From positions 1,115,001 through 1,179,000 of the forward strand of contig RCTD01000017.1 in assembly GCA_014898415.1 (NCBI GenBank): a stretch of DNA of 64,000 bases, read 5' to 3'. This DNA is from Stromatinia cepivora (Eukaryota; Ascomycota; Leotiomycetes; Helotiales; Sclerotiniaceae). Below the pieces are notes generated by a model that searched no databases, had not been told where the DNA came from, and was given only the letters and a program-made list of their open reading frames with translations. Made by a program: the position numbers and the translations under genes. This document shows positions 23,277-34,800 of this stretch, piece after piece; within the stretch, counting starts at the first letter, position 1; the number at the start of each line of letters is the position of its first letter.

Positions 23277-25204
23277 ATGCACATCAAAGACATGCTCGCA
23301 GAGGCCGAAAGGTCGGGCAACCCCTCTTTCTCTTTCGAATTCTTCCCACCGAAAACTGCTCAAGGTGTACAAAATCTTTACGATCGAATGGACCGCATGC
23401 ATGGACTAGGACCTAGCTTCATCGATATCACTTGGGGTGCAGGCGGTCGCCTCGCCCAATTGACCTGCGAGATGGTGGGAGTGGCTCAATCGCAATATGG
23501 CTTGGAGACTTGCATGCATTTGACTTGTACCGATATGGGGAAAGAAAAGGTCGACGAAGCTCTCAGAAATGCCTACAAAGCCGGATGCACAAACATTCTT
23601 GCTCTACGAGGAGATCCACCGCGTGAAAAGGAGAAGTGGGAGGCAACCGAAGGAGGATTTCAATATGCGAAAGACCTTGTCCACTATATTCGTCAGACAT
23701 ACGGCAATCATTTCGATATAGGAGTTGCCGGGTATCCCGAGGGTTGCGATGACCAGGACGATGAAGATCTATTACTAGACCATTTGAAGGAGAAGGTCGA
23801 TGCCGGTGCTACTTTCATTGTTACACAAATGTTCTACGATGTCGACAACTTCATTGATTGGCTGGGAAAAGTTAAAGCAAGAGGTGTTACCATTCCTGTT
23901 ATCCCTGGTATTATGCCCATCAACACATACGCAAGCTTTCTTCGAAGATGCAACCACATGGGGTGTAAGATACCACCCAAGTGGAGCGCGGCTCTCGAAG
24001 CGGTCAAGAATGATGATGCTGCCGTGCGAAACATTGGGAAGGATCTAGTCGCTGAGATGTGTCGTCGCATTATTCAAGCTGGAGTACATCATCTACATTT
24101 TTACACTATGAATTTAGCTCAGGCAACTCGCATGGTGCTCGAAGAACTTAATTTGACCCCATCGACGCAACGTCCTTTGAAGCACGCACTTCCTTGGAGA
24201 CAATCACTTGGCCTTGGTCGTAGGGAGGAAGATGTTCGCCCAATTTTCTGGAAGAACCGAAACAAGTCTTATGTGGCTAGAACCCAGGATTGGGATGAAT
24301 TTCCTAACGGTAGATGGGGAGACTCGAGATCTCCTGCTTTTGGCGAGTTAGATGCTTATGGAATTGGGTTGAAGGGTAGCAATGAACAAAACATCAAACT
24401 CTGGGGTCAACCAAAGTCGATCAAGGATATCGCGGAACTCTTCGTCAATTATCTTGAGAACGGCATAGAAAGTCTTCCTTGGAGTGAAGCTCCAATCTCA
24501 AGCGAAGCAGATATCATTAAATCTGATTTGATTGAGCTCAATCGACGTGGATTCCTTACCATTAATTCTCAACCTGCTGTTGACAGTGTTAAATCATCTG
24601 ATCCTGTGTATGGTTGGGGACCTACAAATGGTTATGTTTACCAGAAAGCTTATTTGGAACTTTTGGTCGCTCCCGATATGATGCCAGAGTTAGTGCGTCG
24701 TATTCAACACGACCCCGACCTAACATACTATGCTGTTAAGAAGACTGGAGATTTGCAAACGAACGCACAGAGTGATGGACCAAACGCTGTCACCTGGGGA
24801 GTCTTCCCGGGTAAGGAAATTGTTCAACCTACCATTGTCGAGACCATCAGTTTCTTAGCTTGGAAAGATGAGGCATTCCGTCTGGGAACAGACTGGGCTC
24901 ATTGTCATTCTGCACTTAGCCCAAGTCGTGGGCTCATTGAATCCATTATGGATTCATGGTATCTTGTCAATATTGGTAAGTTATTCTTTTTTGATCGATC
25001 CTGAGATGACCTCCAAATCTAACATTAATCTTAGTTCATAACGACTTCCACAAGTCACATGGGCTCTTCCCACTTTTTGATGGGCTCACTGTAAAAAATC
25101 TCGAAGAACCTTTCAAAACTTCCGAGAATGGTGACGTTGATGGTGTACGATTTATCGAGCCCCAGTCCGTCCCACTAACAAACGGGGAGGCCAATGGTCA
25201 TTAA
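23277..25204 (+). CDS. MET13: Methylenetetrahydrofolate reductase (Met13-type)
   Basis: Two exons (23277-24975, 25035-25204; 59-base intron GTAAGT...CTTAG) give 622 residues. The N-terminal catalytic TIM barrel starts FSFEFFPPKTAQGVQNLYDRM, where Glu21 is the conserved active-site acid, and continues with FIDITWGAGG, CMHLTCTDM, NILALRGDPPREKEKWE and QMFYDVDNFIDW. The regulatory domain follows, with VRPIFWKNR, DEFPNGRWGDSRSPAFGELD and NAVTWGVFPGKEI; in this family it binds S-adenosylmethionine as inhibitor. The enzyme reduces 5,10-methylene- to 5-methyl-tetrahydrofolate for methionine synthesis. VQNLYDRMDRM and ITINSQP point to Met13 rather than its paralogue Met12. The C-terminal tail after EEPFK is extended and acidic. 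Confidence 0.97.
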
Positions 25205-25844
25205 TACTTTCAACATGATTATACTTTTTCAACACGATTTTACGATTCAACATACATGAGGATGGGTCACTTTGGTTTTATGGCATTTAACATTGCATTT
25301 AGCGCCGGTGTTTAGGAAGGGCAAACTTCAACAAGTTTGGCGTTCAAAAAGGATCTCAACGATCCAAAATGGAATGGGTGGGGGTTAAAAGAGTGACGGC
25401 CAATATTTTTTAATGGTATACGGACTTGTGATATCACTGCCTTCAACGGCCTTTTATAGTTGGGCGAATGTTTATTATCTTTTTCGTCGATTGTTACCTC
25501 ATATATGATATATCGATTAATTAAAGAAACTCATTTTTTATAATGATTTGAAATGGTTATCTATTCATGGTGTGTGTAAGTGAAATTTGTAGCGGCATGG
25601 TCCTATGGTCCTGGTAATGACACCGTCTTGGTCATCTTACTTTACTGGGAATTGTATCTCGATGAAAGTTATCCTAGGTCTAGACCTTGAATGATTTTCC
25701 AAGTCTATTGTTGCATTGAAGATGCAAATGAAATGAAAAGGACTTGACGGTTCGAAATACCAAGATCGTACAAATTCGACAATCATTTCACTCTAAAATC
25801 CAAACTCCCTCCAGAGTCATAGATCTCTCGCTCGTAGGTCCGTC

Positions 25845-25888
25845 CTCCTTCTCCTTCTCCTTCTCCTTCTCCTTCTCCTTCTTCTTCG
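25845..25888. repeat. TTCTCC hexamer microsatellite
   Basis: About six copies of CTCCTT/TTCTCC, ending in TTCTTCTTCG, followed directly by three copies of GCTTGTT (25891-25911). Confidence 0.85.
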
Positions 25889-27153
25889 TCGCTTGTTGCT
25901 TGTTGCTTGTTGTTTATATGAGTTGCTTAGTTGTGGGGGTTTTTGGGGGATTGGAAGTTCTGGGGCTTTCGGGGAGGTAGGTGGGTGGGTGGGTAGACAG
26001 GTAGATAGGTTAGAATTTGTAGACAAGAAGTTTTGTTGCATCTCTGAAATCCCTGGGGAATCTACATCTACAGCTTAGGTAGGGTCTTAAGATCTACCCG
26101 ACTCCTCAGGTCCTACAAATACGTGCTATTTAGTGTAAATCCGGGTCTTTACATGAAAAGTTAATTTGACACCATTGTTAGATCAGTCTTGATGTTTGAA
26201 TTAGTAGGGTATGAAAATGAAATGAGATGAGATGATATCAAAGGTTAGAGAAAAGACTGCAGTATAGAATGAGTAAAACTAGACGGAATAATAAGGCTTG
26301 AATAATTGGGAATGATGTCAGTTTTCTATTGTTTTGTCTACTCATTGTAGTCACTCACTTCCTGTGTGTATCTATACCTATCAGTTGATTGTCTTCGTTT
26401 AAGTATGATAGGAGTCAAAACGAGACAACAGTTGGGTAGAGATACAGATGAAATATCTGGATGAATTGGGATGATGATATAAGTATCTAGACCATTTGAA
26501 ATATTCGGTTAGGAATTCGTTGGTGTGAATTTTAGGGGAGGGTAAAATGGATAGGATGATGTAAGATAAACTAAGAAAAGATAAAATCAGTATTCAGAAA
26601 TATATGTAATAATACCTATGTACCCAACAACCATTAGCAAAAAAAGGAAAACCATACTTTACTTTACTTCGCTTCACTTTACTTCATTTCGTTTCCTTCC
26701 TTTTTTTTTCTTTCTTTCTCTATATACAATGCATTAGCATCAGTAACAACTTCTTCGACCAGGAGCCGAATACAAACATATAATAATCTCCAACATAAAA
26801 GCGATACTAAGCATTGTAGGTCCAAAAAATGCATTCCGCATTCCCATTTCTTATTTCACATCTTCACATCCCACATCTCATTTTCTCCACACACCTCACT
26901 CGTATAAAGTTTCCGTTCCTTTCATCTATTTCCTCCCATAACCCCTTTATATCATTTCTATTCTTCCTACTCATCCATCACATAAATTTCCATCCAAACC
27001 CCCTCCCCATCACCACCCCCCCATCTTCACTTCATAATAAAAATCCTCCCTTCTCCCTCCCTATTAATATTACCCCTCCCTCTCCCTAACCCCCGCTATC
27101 CCGCTCATCTACAAGTACCTACACATAACTACACCCTGAATACCCATCTATCA

Positions 27154-27181
27154 ATCCATCCATCCATCCATCCATCCATCT
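27154..27181. repeat. CATC tetranucleotide microsatellite
   Basis: Seven uninterrupted copies of CATC/ATCC. A similar run occurs at 57903-57932. Confidence 0.85.
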
Positions 27182-27602
27182 AATCACCACACCCCACCCC
27201 ACCCCATCGCATTCCATAAACAAACAAATTACCAATAAATCCTTCGCTATCCCACCTCGAGCTCACCCATCCATCTATACACCTTTCAAAAACTTTCAAT
27301 TAACCAATCAATCGTACGAACCCCAATACCTCCAATAATCCATTCATTCATCTATCTTTCAAAACTCCGGGGTGCCCCTCACTTCACACACTTCACACAC
27401 CTCACACCCACCCGTTAATAAATCCTGATGCTGACTACTTTAAATCAATCAGTCAGTGATTAAAACAGAACATCCCACTCCAAACCACACCTATAAGGAA
27501 ATATAGAAGTATATATATATATCAACGAATCATCTACCTATCTATCTCACTCACCTACCTTCAATTCTTCACAGTACAGTACACCCAACCCTTAATTCCA
27601 TG

Positions 27603-27656
27603 ATACCCATAATACCCATAATACCCATAATACCCATAATACCCATAATACCCATA
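27603..27656. repeat. Six perfect copies of a 9-bp repeat (ATACCCATA)
   Basis: The 54 bases from 27603 are six exact copies of ATACCCATA, followed by TATATA. The unit is not the fungal telomere repeat (TTAGGG or its complement CCCTAA). Confidence 0.9.
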
Positions 27657-28610
27657 TATATATTCATCACACCTCACAAAACATACAAGCAAGCGCACAC
27701 ATAAATATCCCTTTTATAAAATTTTGATTCTTTTTTTGATTCTATCTAGCTATATAATATAATACCAACGACTTTCGCAACGAAAGAGTCATGTCAAGTA
27801 TCAATCAATCATTTTATCCCATGTATCCCACCCCCCCCCCCCCCAATTTTGACCTAAGCTATGTAACGCAACGTGAAAAGAATGCACACCCGAAATGAGC
27901 AAAGCAACCCCCCGGAAAAGCTAAGTTAAGAGAAACAGAGAAGTATGTATGTAAAGTACAGACCCTCTATTTACGCTCCCTTTTCTGCCCCGCCAACTAC
28001 CTCATCCAGTAATAAGCCGCAAGAGATTGCAATACCAAATGCAAGTTTTTGGTGTGTAGATTTTTGAAGTAATTTTTATCCTTTTGTCTTTTTGCGTGAG
28101 CAAATGCCAATCCTCTTTCTTCCACCCAATTCGTCTCAAATGCTTTTCATCATCCCGGTCAAAGGACATCTCATCTTCCTCCCAAACAACCCATCATAAC
28201 GACGTCTCTATAAACAAGGTACCAATAAAAAAAAGCAGGGCCGTCTAATGCAACGCTTGGAAAAGCTGGTATCCCTCTATAAGATTTTCTTTCATTTCCC
28301 CGCTTCCGAACACTCAGAAGGAAATGTGACATCGTCCTGGTGAACGGGGACAACGAATGCGAACAAAATGAAATCCCAAGCACACATAAGGTGCTAAGGC
28401 CTCTAATCACAACTCATCCCTTCGCCGCCAAATGCAATGCTAATGTATAAAAAACCCACGCAAACTTTTCTTAAACCGAATATACTCTGTAGGTCTCGAC
28501 GCTGTCAGATAGAGCAAAATGAATTAAAGGAAAATGCAACAACGCCCATGCAATGCAATGAAAACCATCTATAAGCTATCCCACCCAAACGTATGATTCG
28601 TATGATTCCG

Positions 28611-31600
28611 CTAAATGTTGGTATGCACGCCCTGTACAGGAGAATCAATCTTTGCGTTTACTGGTCTGAACAACTGGGCCATGTCTAGTGTCAAGTTCGA
28701 TACTCCAAAGTCTTTGTCAATGTCACTGACCGACCCAGGCTCCTCTCCTCGTTTTGATGTATCGGTGGAGGCCCATCGCTTGGAGAATTTGAGCAATTGA
28801 ATCACATGTGTGAATCTTTGGTCCGAAGGCATCTGCCAGTCGAGCTTTTGAGATAGCATACACTTCTGAAGCCAGTAAAAATGTGCGCCATCGCGACAGA
28901 ACCCGAAGCGGCGAGGATAAGAAGATCCTGGGGGGTATTGGACGCTGATATCTTCATCCCACGCTTTCTTCCATTTTTCGAATGCTGTCGTGACAGATTT
29001 GAGAAGCTGATGAGAAAGCAGAGATTGGCCATCGACAGGAGTTGCCCGCCCACTGTTATTTGCGCTTGGTGCTCCACTGCCGTTTTGATCCCCACTCCTG
29101 ATTACCCAGTCATTTTGACTTAGTGGTGTATTTGTTCCACTGTTCAAGGATGCAGCAATTTGCCCAGATTCTTGTGACACCTGTTTCTGAGCAGTCCACA
29201 ATTGTACATGAAGAGCATGAACCAGAACGAATTTGGAGAATAAGTTCGTGGTTCCTGGCTGCATGTCATAAGTATGATGCATCAAAGTCTTTAACACGGT
29301 GTGCATCTCGGGCTGCTTGCGTCGCCGGTTACCTTCAGGGTTCTTTTGGGCTGAGACCGCGGCACCATTGAGACCGAGAGCATCCGCGCACTCCGCAGAA
29401 GAGCGAGCCTCCCACGCAGCGTCATCAGCAGGGAGAGGAAGACGAATCTCAAGTGCATCAAAAGAAGGCGCAATGTTGAAGAAGATGACCAAAGCAGAAT
29501 CCAGGAGAAAGATCATATACAGTAGCCTAGATCTTTTTTCCTGCTCAACCCAAGCATTCCAATCAAAGTTTGCGGCAACGAAAGCATCAACATTTACATG
29601 GGCTTGGTGCAGAACGCTGAAAGGGCTCGTGGTCATTGGTTGTGTGAGACCAGCCCTTCTGGCCAGAGAAACAACCAGGGGGAAGTCACGTCGGGCTTTC
29701 TCGCGCTGAAGTGGTGTACCATGCCATGTGAAAAGAACTTGCATCATAAATATAGCTGCGATTTGCTCAATTTCAGATTTGGAAGAGCCAATTGATTCGT
29801 TGGGATAATCGCCACTTGATCCGCGGGAAATGATCGAATAAACTTGAGAATTGGATTCTATTACCATCTTCATAACTTCCATCATCTCGCGGACTTGAGT
29901 TGGGCTCATGCGATCAGAATAAACCGCGCCAATGCAGATCATACCTAGTAGAAGACCTTCATAAGAATCCGTGATACGGAATGTTGGCATGTGGATGATA
30001 GGGAAATGTCCCTGGAAATTGCTGAACTGTTCAAGGAAGTGCTTAATGTTATCTGCGGAAAGAAATTTTCTAATTTCTTGACTGCGAGCATTCAGTTGTG
30101 AATGTGCGTTAAGGCAAAAGTTTAGCAATTGGCTTGAAATTTGCTGGAGCGGGTCGTTTGGAGCTGGAATGTTCCAATTGGAGAAATCAGAACTTGGGAT
30201 ATCGGAAGTACCTGGGTAGACAACACCAGTGAATAAACCGTGATTAGAAGATTCTTGTTTTATTTGTATTTGTGTGTTCGCGAGGTTCGAGTTGTAAGGT
30301 TCTTGTTTAATCTGCATTTGTTGGTTCGCGAGGTTCGAGTTGTTGTAGGGAGTCATGAAGTTGTTTTGACCGTTCGATTGCATGTGAGGCCAGTCGAGTA
30401 TCGGATGTTGGCTGGCGTTCGCTCCTGCATAGACAGGCATCGGATGTCGTCCGTTAGAAACAGTTGACATTCCCTCCATCGACTGCGCATGCAAGTTAGC
30501 AGTGTTGCCTTGAGAAGCAAAATCGTAGCTCTGACTGTAAGAATGACCATTCTGACCATTTGGCATACTGAATGCCATGGCAGGGTTCATAGCGGAAGAC
30601 ATAGTACTCGGCATTCCTCCTCCATAACCTTGATCAAAACTCGATCGACTCGAACCTCCTGCAGCAGGTCCATTAATCCTTCGGTCCCTGTTATCGGGGT
30701 TGCCGAGTCGCTGAAGATCGTTCGAAGCTTTCGAAGCTTGATCATCTGTTAGGTTAGAACCAGCATCGGCAATATTTCCGTCAGGAACCACACCAAATGG
30801 GTGCATTGAGCCATCGTTTGGCATACCATTCATACCATTCATACCCATAAGATCGGACTCGGGGCCCATTGTCTGATGTGCCTTTGGTCCAGGATGCGAC
30901 TTTTTCAAATGCGCTTGTGCATGGGACAAGTGACTTGCTCCTGTAGGGTTTCCACGACGAATTGAACATTTCTGAAAATGACGCTTCAAGATATCACTGC
31001 GGGAAAAGGTGTCACGACAAAGTACGCACATGTACGGGCGATCTCCAGTATCTAAAATGTGTCAAAGGTTTATTCCGTAATTGATTGATGAAATATGGGG
31101 AGAATACTTACGTCTCAATAAATGACGCTTAAGATGCTTGGCATGAAGGTATGTTTTTGTACAATGAGGACATGGGAATTTTCCATCAGCATCCTTTGCG
31201 GGGATCATGGCATTTTTTGTGGATCCAGGACCAGTAGCAGTGACCTGTGGGCGACCCGGTGCACTGGGCAATATTCCTCTTCGACCCTGAGAACCCACTA
31301 CATGGGTAGGAGGTTCTTCTGCAAGCACTTGCTGAAGCATATTGGTTTGAGGATAACCTCCATGCATCGAGAGGTGTTGTGGGACATTACTCGCAGGCAT
31401 AGGTCTCAAAGGGGGACCTCGACTGGTTGCAGGAGCTGGCGCAATAGGCTGGTTATGCGATAAAGCGGTTGACGATTGGGGCATCATGGAGGCCGAAGTG
31501 CGGTATTGATGCTGCGGGGGTTGCTGTTGATAGGAATTTCCATACATCATCTGTGCAGGCCTTGATTGTGCTCCAACCTGCGAATAACCTAAACTAGCAG

Positions 31601-31832
31601 ACCCCGGTGTATTTGGAGTGCCAGGAGTGCGTGGAGTGTGAGGCGCGCTCCATGACTGTTGCTGCTGTTGCTGCTGTTGCATCGCAGCGTGCTGCTGTGG
31701 TTGCAGAGGTGGTAAAGTATGAGGAGGCAAGTTCGAGTTGTGTTGAAGCTGGTGGGGGGAAATACCAGGAAGTGGAGAGTATGGTGAGTTTCCGTTGCTC
31801 ATCGCGTTTGAATGATATTGGGCGTTGTCCAT
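28611..31832 (-). CDS. C2H2 zinc-finger regulator with Fungal_trans domain
   Basis: Two exons (31832-31112 and 31051-28611) with a 60-base intron GTAAGT...TTTAG give 1053 residues. The intron sits between the two fingers; splicing restores the HTGDRPYMC linker typical of tandem fingers. Finger 1 is CPHCTKTYLHAKHLKRHLLRH (residues about 221-241). Finger 2 is C-X2-C-X12-H then QKC, so its last ligand would be Cys rather than His. The N-terminal 200 residues are rich in Q, P and N, with an eight-glutamine run. The middle region is the fungal regulator domain (FPIIHMPTFRITDSYEGLLL, about 580), with LLYMIFLLDSALVIFFNIAPSF later. Family members bind DNA and regulate development or metabolism; no target is evident. 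An unusually long upstream region suggests complex control. Confidence 0.93.
31652..31681 (-). repeat. CAG/CAA run encoding polyglutamine
   Basis: On the minus strand a CAGCAACAG-type run encodes eight consecutive glutamines near residue 55 of the C2H2 regulator, followed by WSAPHTPRTPGTPNTPG, a TP-rich linker. Confidence 0.8.
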
Positions 31833-34800
31833 AACGAGTATGGAGTTTTTGATAAGAACTTTCTTGATGGGATGATCGACTACTCAATCATAAGAACTTT
31901 TCGCTATTTTATCACTGTGACCGAATTGTTGATCCTCAGTCCTTGAGATTGAACTGTAATGAGCTTCAGACCAATTGCTCTTGTCGCGTCCAAATACTCA
32001 AAGCTTAAGTTGTCGAGTCTTCTTTTCCGGATGCACGTATTCGAGGTCTTGTTAACCAGATAAGACGGCGGAAAGTTTGAATTGTCCCTGCGTCAACAAC
32101 AACGGTGATGCGCGCCGTAACCAATATGATATTGAGGCCGTTATGGAGAATGGATAAACTCTTTGCAGGTAGCTTGAACGAAGCACGACGAAGCTTTGCT
32201 TTGAGGCTCAAGATGTTTACAGTGAATTGTTCGTGTTCGAAGCAATAAGTGGATCCGAAGAAGACTTTATCCGTTCCAATGATTCAAAGATGGGCGCAAA
32301 TAAACGCGGTGGTGGGGAACTTTTTTTTTTTTTTTTTGTGAGTATGAGGATGCGGTTGATCAACAGGGTCCCTTTCAACGCTTTTTAAAAATCCAGGAAA
32401 AAAAATATTAATCCGCCAAAGAAGTTTGAGAAGTTGTATTTCCGTAGCACGGCGTCTATTAAATTGGAGATTGAGGGGGGGGGATTGCGGGAAGGAAGGT
32501 ATGCTTGTTGCCTTTCTACCTTTCCTCGAAATCTTCAAAGCGGATGAAAAATGTTAGATGATAGAAGAGTGGATAGGTTTGGTGGGTTGGAAGGTAAAAA
32601 GGTAAGAAGGTAGTATGATGGAGAAGAAAAACGGCGGACGTCTGTTTTGAGTGGAGGCGTCACAAGAAATTCTCTCTCTATTAGACTTACTCTTGAGGGA
32701 AAAAGGAAAAGGGAAAATTTGAATAGTACTAAGGTAATGTCGGTATTTAGTGCGGTGAACGAGTAAGGATTTTTCTTCCCTGAATCAAACACATATAATG
32801 CTGCTTTAAGAGAGGTATGTATTCCCTTTTCGGTGATAGATCATAGAATGAGTAGAAGTGAACGGACGGATGGATCTTGAATGAAATATTTCTCGCGTTC
32901 ATGGATTGAAATAGAATAGTTTGAATTTTTCAACGGTGAGGAATCTGAGGATGGGATAATGGGATGATGCTTGAGAAGCAAAACAAGCCTTAGCTTAACA
33001 AAGCATTAACATGGCAAGCAGGAACGAGTAGACAAGGCAAGGTAGAAGAAGTAGATACTTCCCAAGTTGATTTAGTCGCCGTATATCAAATTGCCATAGC
33101 AAAAAGATTCATGACGATACTCTACTAATTAGATGTACTCGAGTATACCATTTAGATAGATGTTCAATCGAGTTTTCAATTCCTATCATCTACTCATTAC
33201 AGCGCGGTTCCTTACAAAGAAAAGGTACATATCCTATGCCTCGGATTATCCAATTGCTAATCGACCTATCAAGATATCTTTAAAAATATTATTTTAAGGG
33301 ACCTAGAAAACTTTAATGAATGCCAAGGAATGCTGGTTATACTTGGTAGCTTGGTAATTATCTCATAGGTCACTAAGACTGCAGTTCTATACCTTCCAAT
33401 GACTTCTTTTTAAGTTACTATTCCGAAGTCGACATCTGATCGAACTCTTTTGGCTATTGGCAGAGAGGCTTGAGTCGTATTGCTTTTGGTCCCGGATTAA
33501 ATGCTACCTACCTATGTATATGCGTGTACATGACTTGCTAAAATAGACGATTGCTTGCTTACCATACTTTCTTGTAAAGGGGTTTATGCCATGTAGAAAT
33601 TCATAAATTTCTAACTAGACCTAGCTGGGTGTTTAGCAGTACCACACAATAAAATCCACCCTTGTCGCTTTGCTTTACCGTTTGAAAAGAACCTGAGTGG
33701 TTTCTATTCTCAAAAGTTTCACCGAATTTCCTGCGTAGGCGATGAAATTGATGAAAATGGCATCATCTCCTGATTCATCTCAAATCAACAAACTCACTAG
33801 GCCTACATCTACCGGCCCGGCGTATGGGCAAGGTTATACTCGCTGTCCTTCATGACGATTTTTGTCTAATATTTCTATAGCAGCTACACTGTACAGGAGC
33901 TAAATAGGTAATAGTATTGATTCGAGGGTTGAAGATTTAACCTTCCCAAAACTCTTTCCCACGCATTTCTCAACGCATCCAGCCATCGAACCATCCCATC
34001 CATTGTGAATACCGTTAGTTTATTTGCATGTCAAACTCGCTATACTACCTACCACCCCTCAATAACATGTCACCAACGCACCATCTGATAACACAAGAAA
34101 CGGTTTACTCCGTGATATCATTTACTTCAAACAGCTTAAACACCTTGCAAACTAGATGCAGTATCTGTGCTGTGTACAACACATTCAAAACATTGTCCTA
34201 CTAAGTACTACTTTGTCTATCAACTCACACGCTATCGCCAGCTCAGGCCTTGATGCATTTCATCACTTTCAGAAACGGCCACGCTGCCTTCGCACACTCG
34301 TCCACGAATTCTATGCGGCCAAGTATGATCTCGAAAAGCAATGAAACTCAACCAAAGCCGCACCTCCGGCTGGTGACAGGCCATCTTCCGGATACAGGCA
34401 CCTTACTCCTTTCTGGGCAGAGTTTAATCAAATGCGTTTAGAATCTTTAGATGATCTCTCCAATCAAAGCAAGAATTCCGAACTTCCGAATTGCCGTGAA
34501 AATCAAAAGTTTTCATGGGCTTCAACGATCACAGCAAATTGGAAAGTAGAAGCCGACGACCCCTTGTTCTCTACTTTCAGACGTTGGGGATGTTGATTTT
34601 AGGAAGATTACTTTTTGTTAACAACAGGGTTCTCAAAGCAGCCGATAGAGTGTTTCTGCTTGCTGCTTTTCATGAAAGTCCCGGCATACTTGCCGATTTA
34701 TACGTACGACATGGATTTTGGTAAGCATGTTGTACTGTGCTGCGTCATCAAGCACCAGAGAAGAATACACAAACGGTGTGGCGGTACCAGTCTTTTTTTC

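Larger units (their letters stand above)
25205..28610. other. 3.4-kb convergent intergenic region rich in simple repeats
   Basis: I see no gene between the ends of MET13 and the C2H2 regulator. It holds a TTCTCC hexamer run (25845-25888), a GCTTGTT triplet of copies (25891-25911), a CATC run (27154-27181), a 9-base tandem repeat (27603-27656) and a 14-C run (27831-27844). From about 26820 to 27560 the + strand is strongly C/T/A with few G, so it can be read as a long frame of H, P, S and F residues. I treat that as an artefact. The 3' UTR of the minus-strand regulator probably reaches far into it. Confidence 0.55.

Noticed and set aside
26829..27089. 86-codon frame rich in H, P, S and F
   Set aside because: Composition artefact of a C/T/A-only stretch.
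27154..27656. CATC and ATACCCATA repeats as a CRISPR-like array
   Set aside because: No unique spacers between copies, and the genome is eukaryotic; these are tandem repeats.
28881..30752. Several open frames on the + strand opposite the C2H2 regulator, up to 136 codons
   Set aside because: Antisense shadows of a long exon; no domain or start context.
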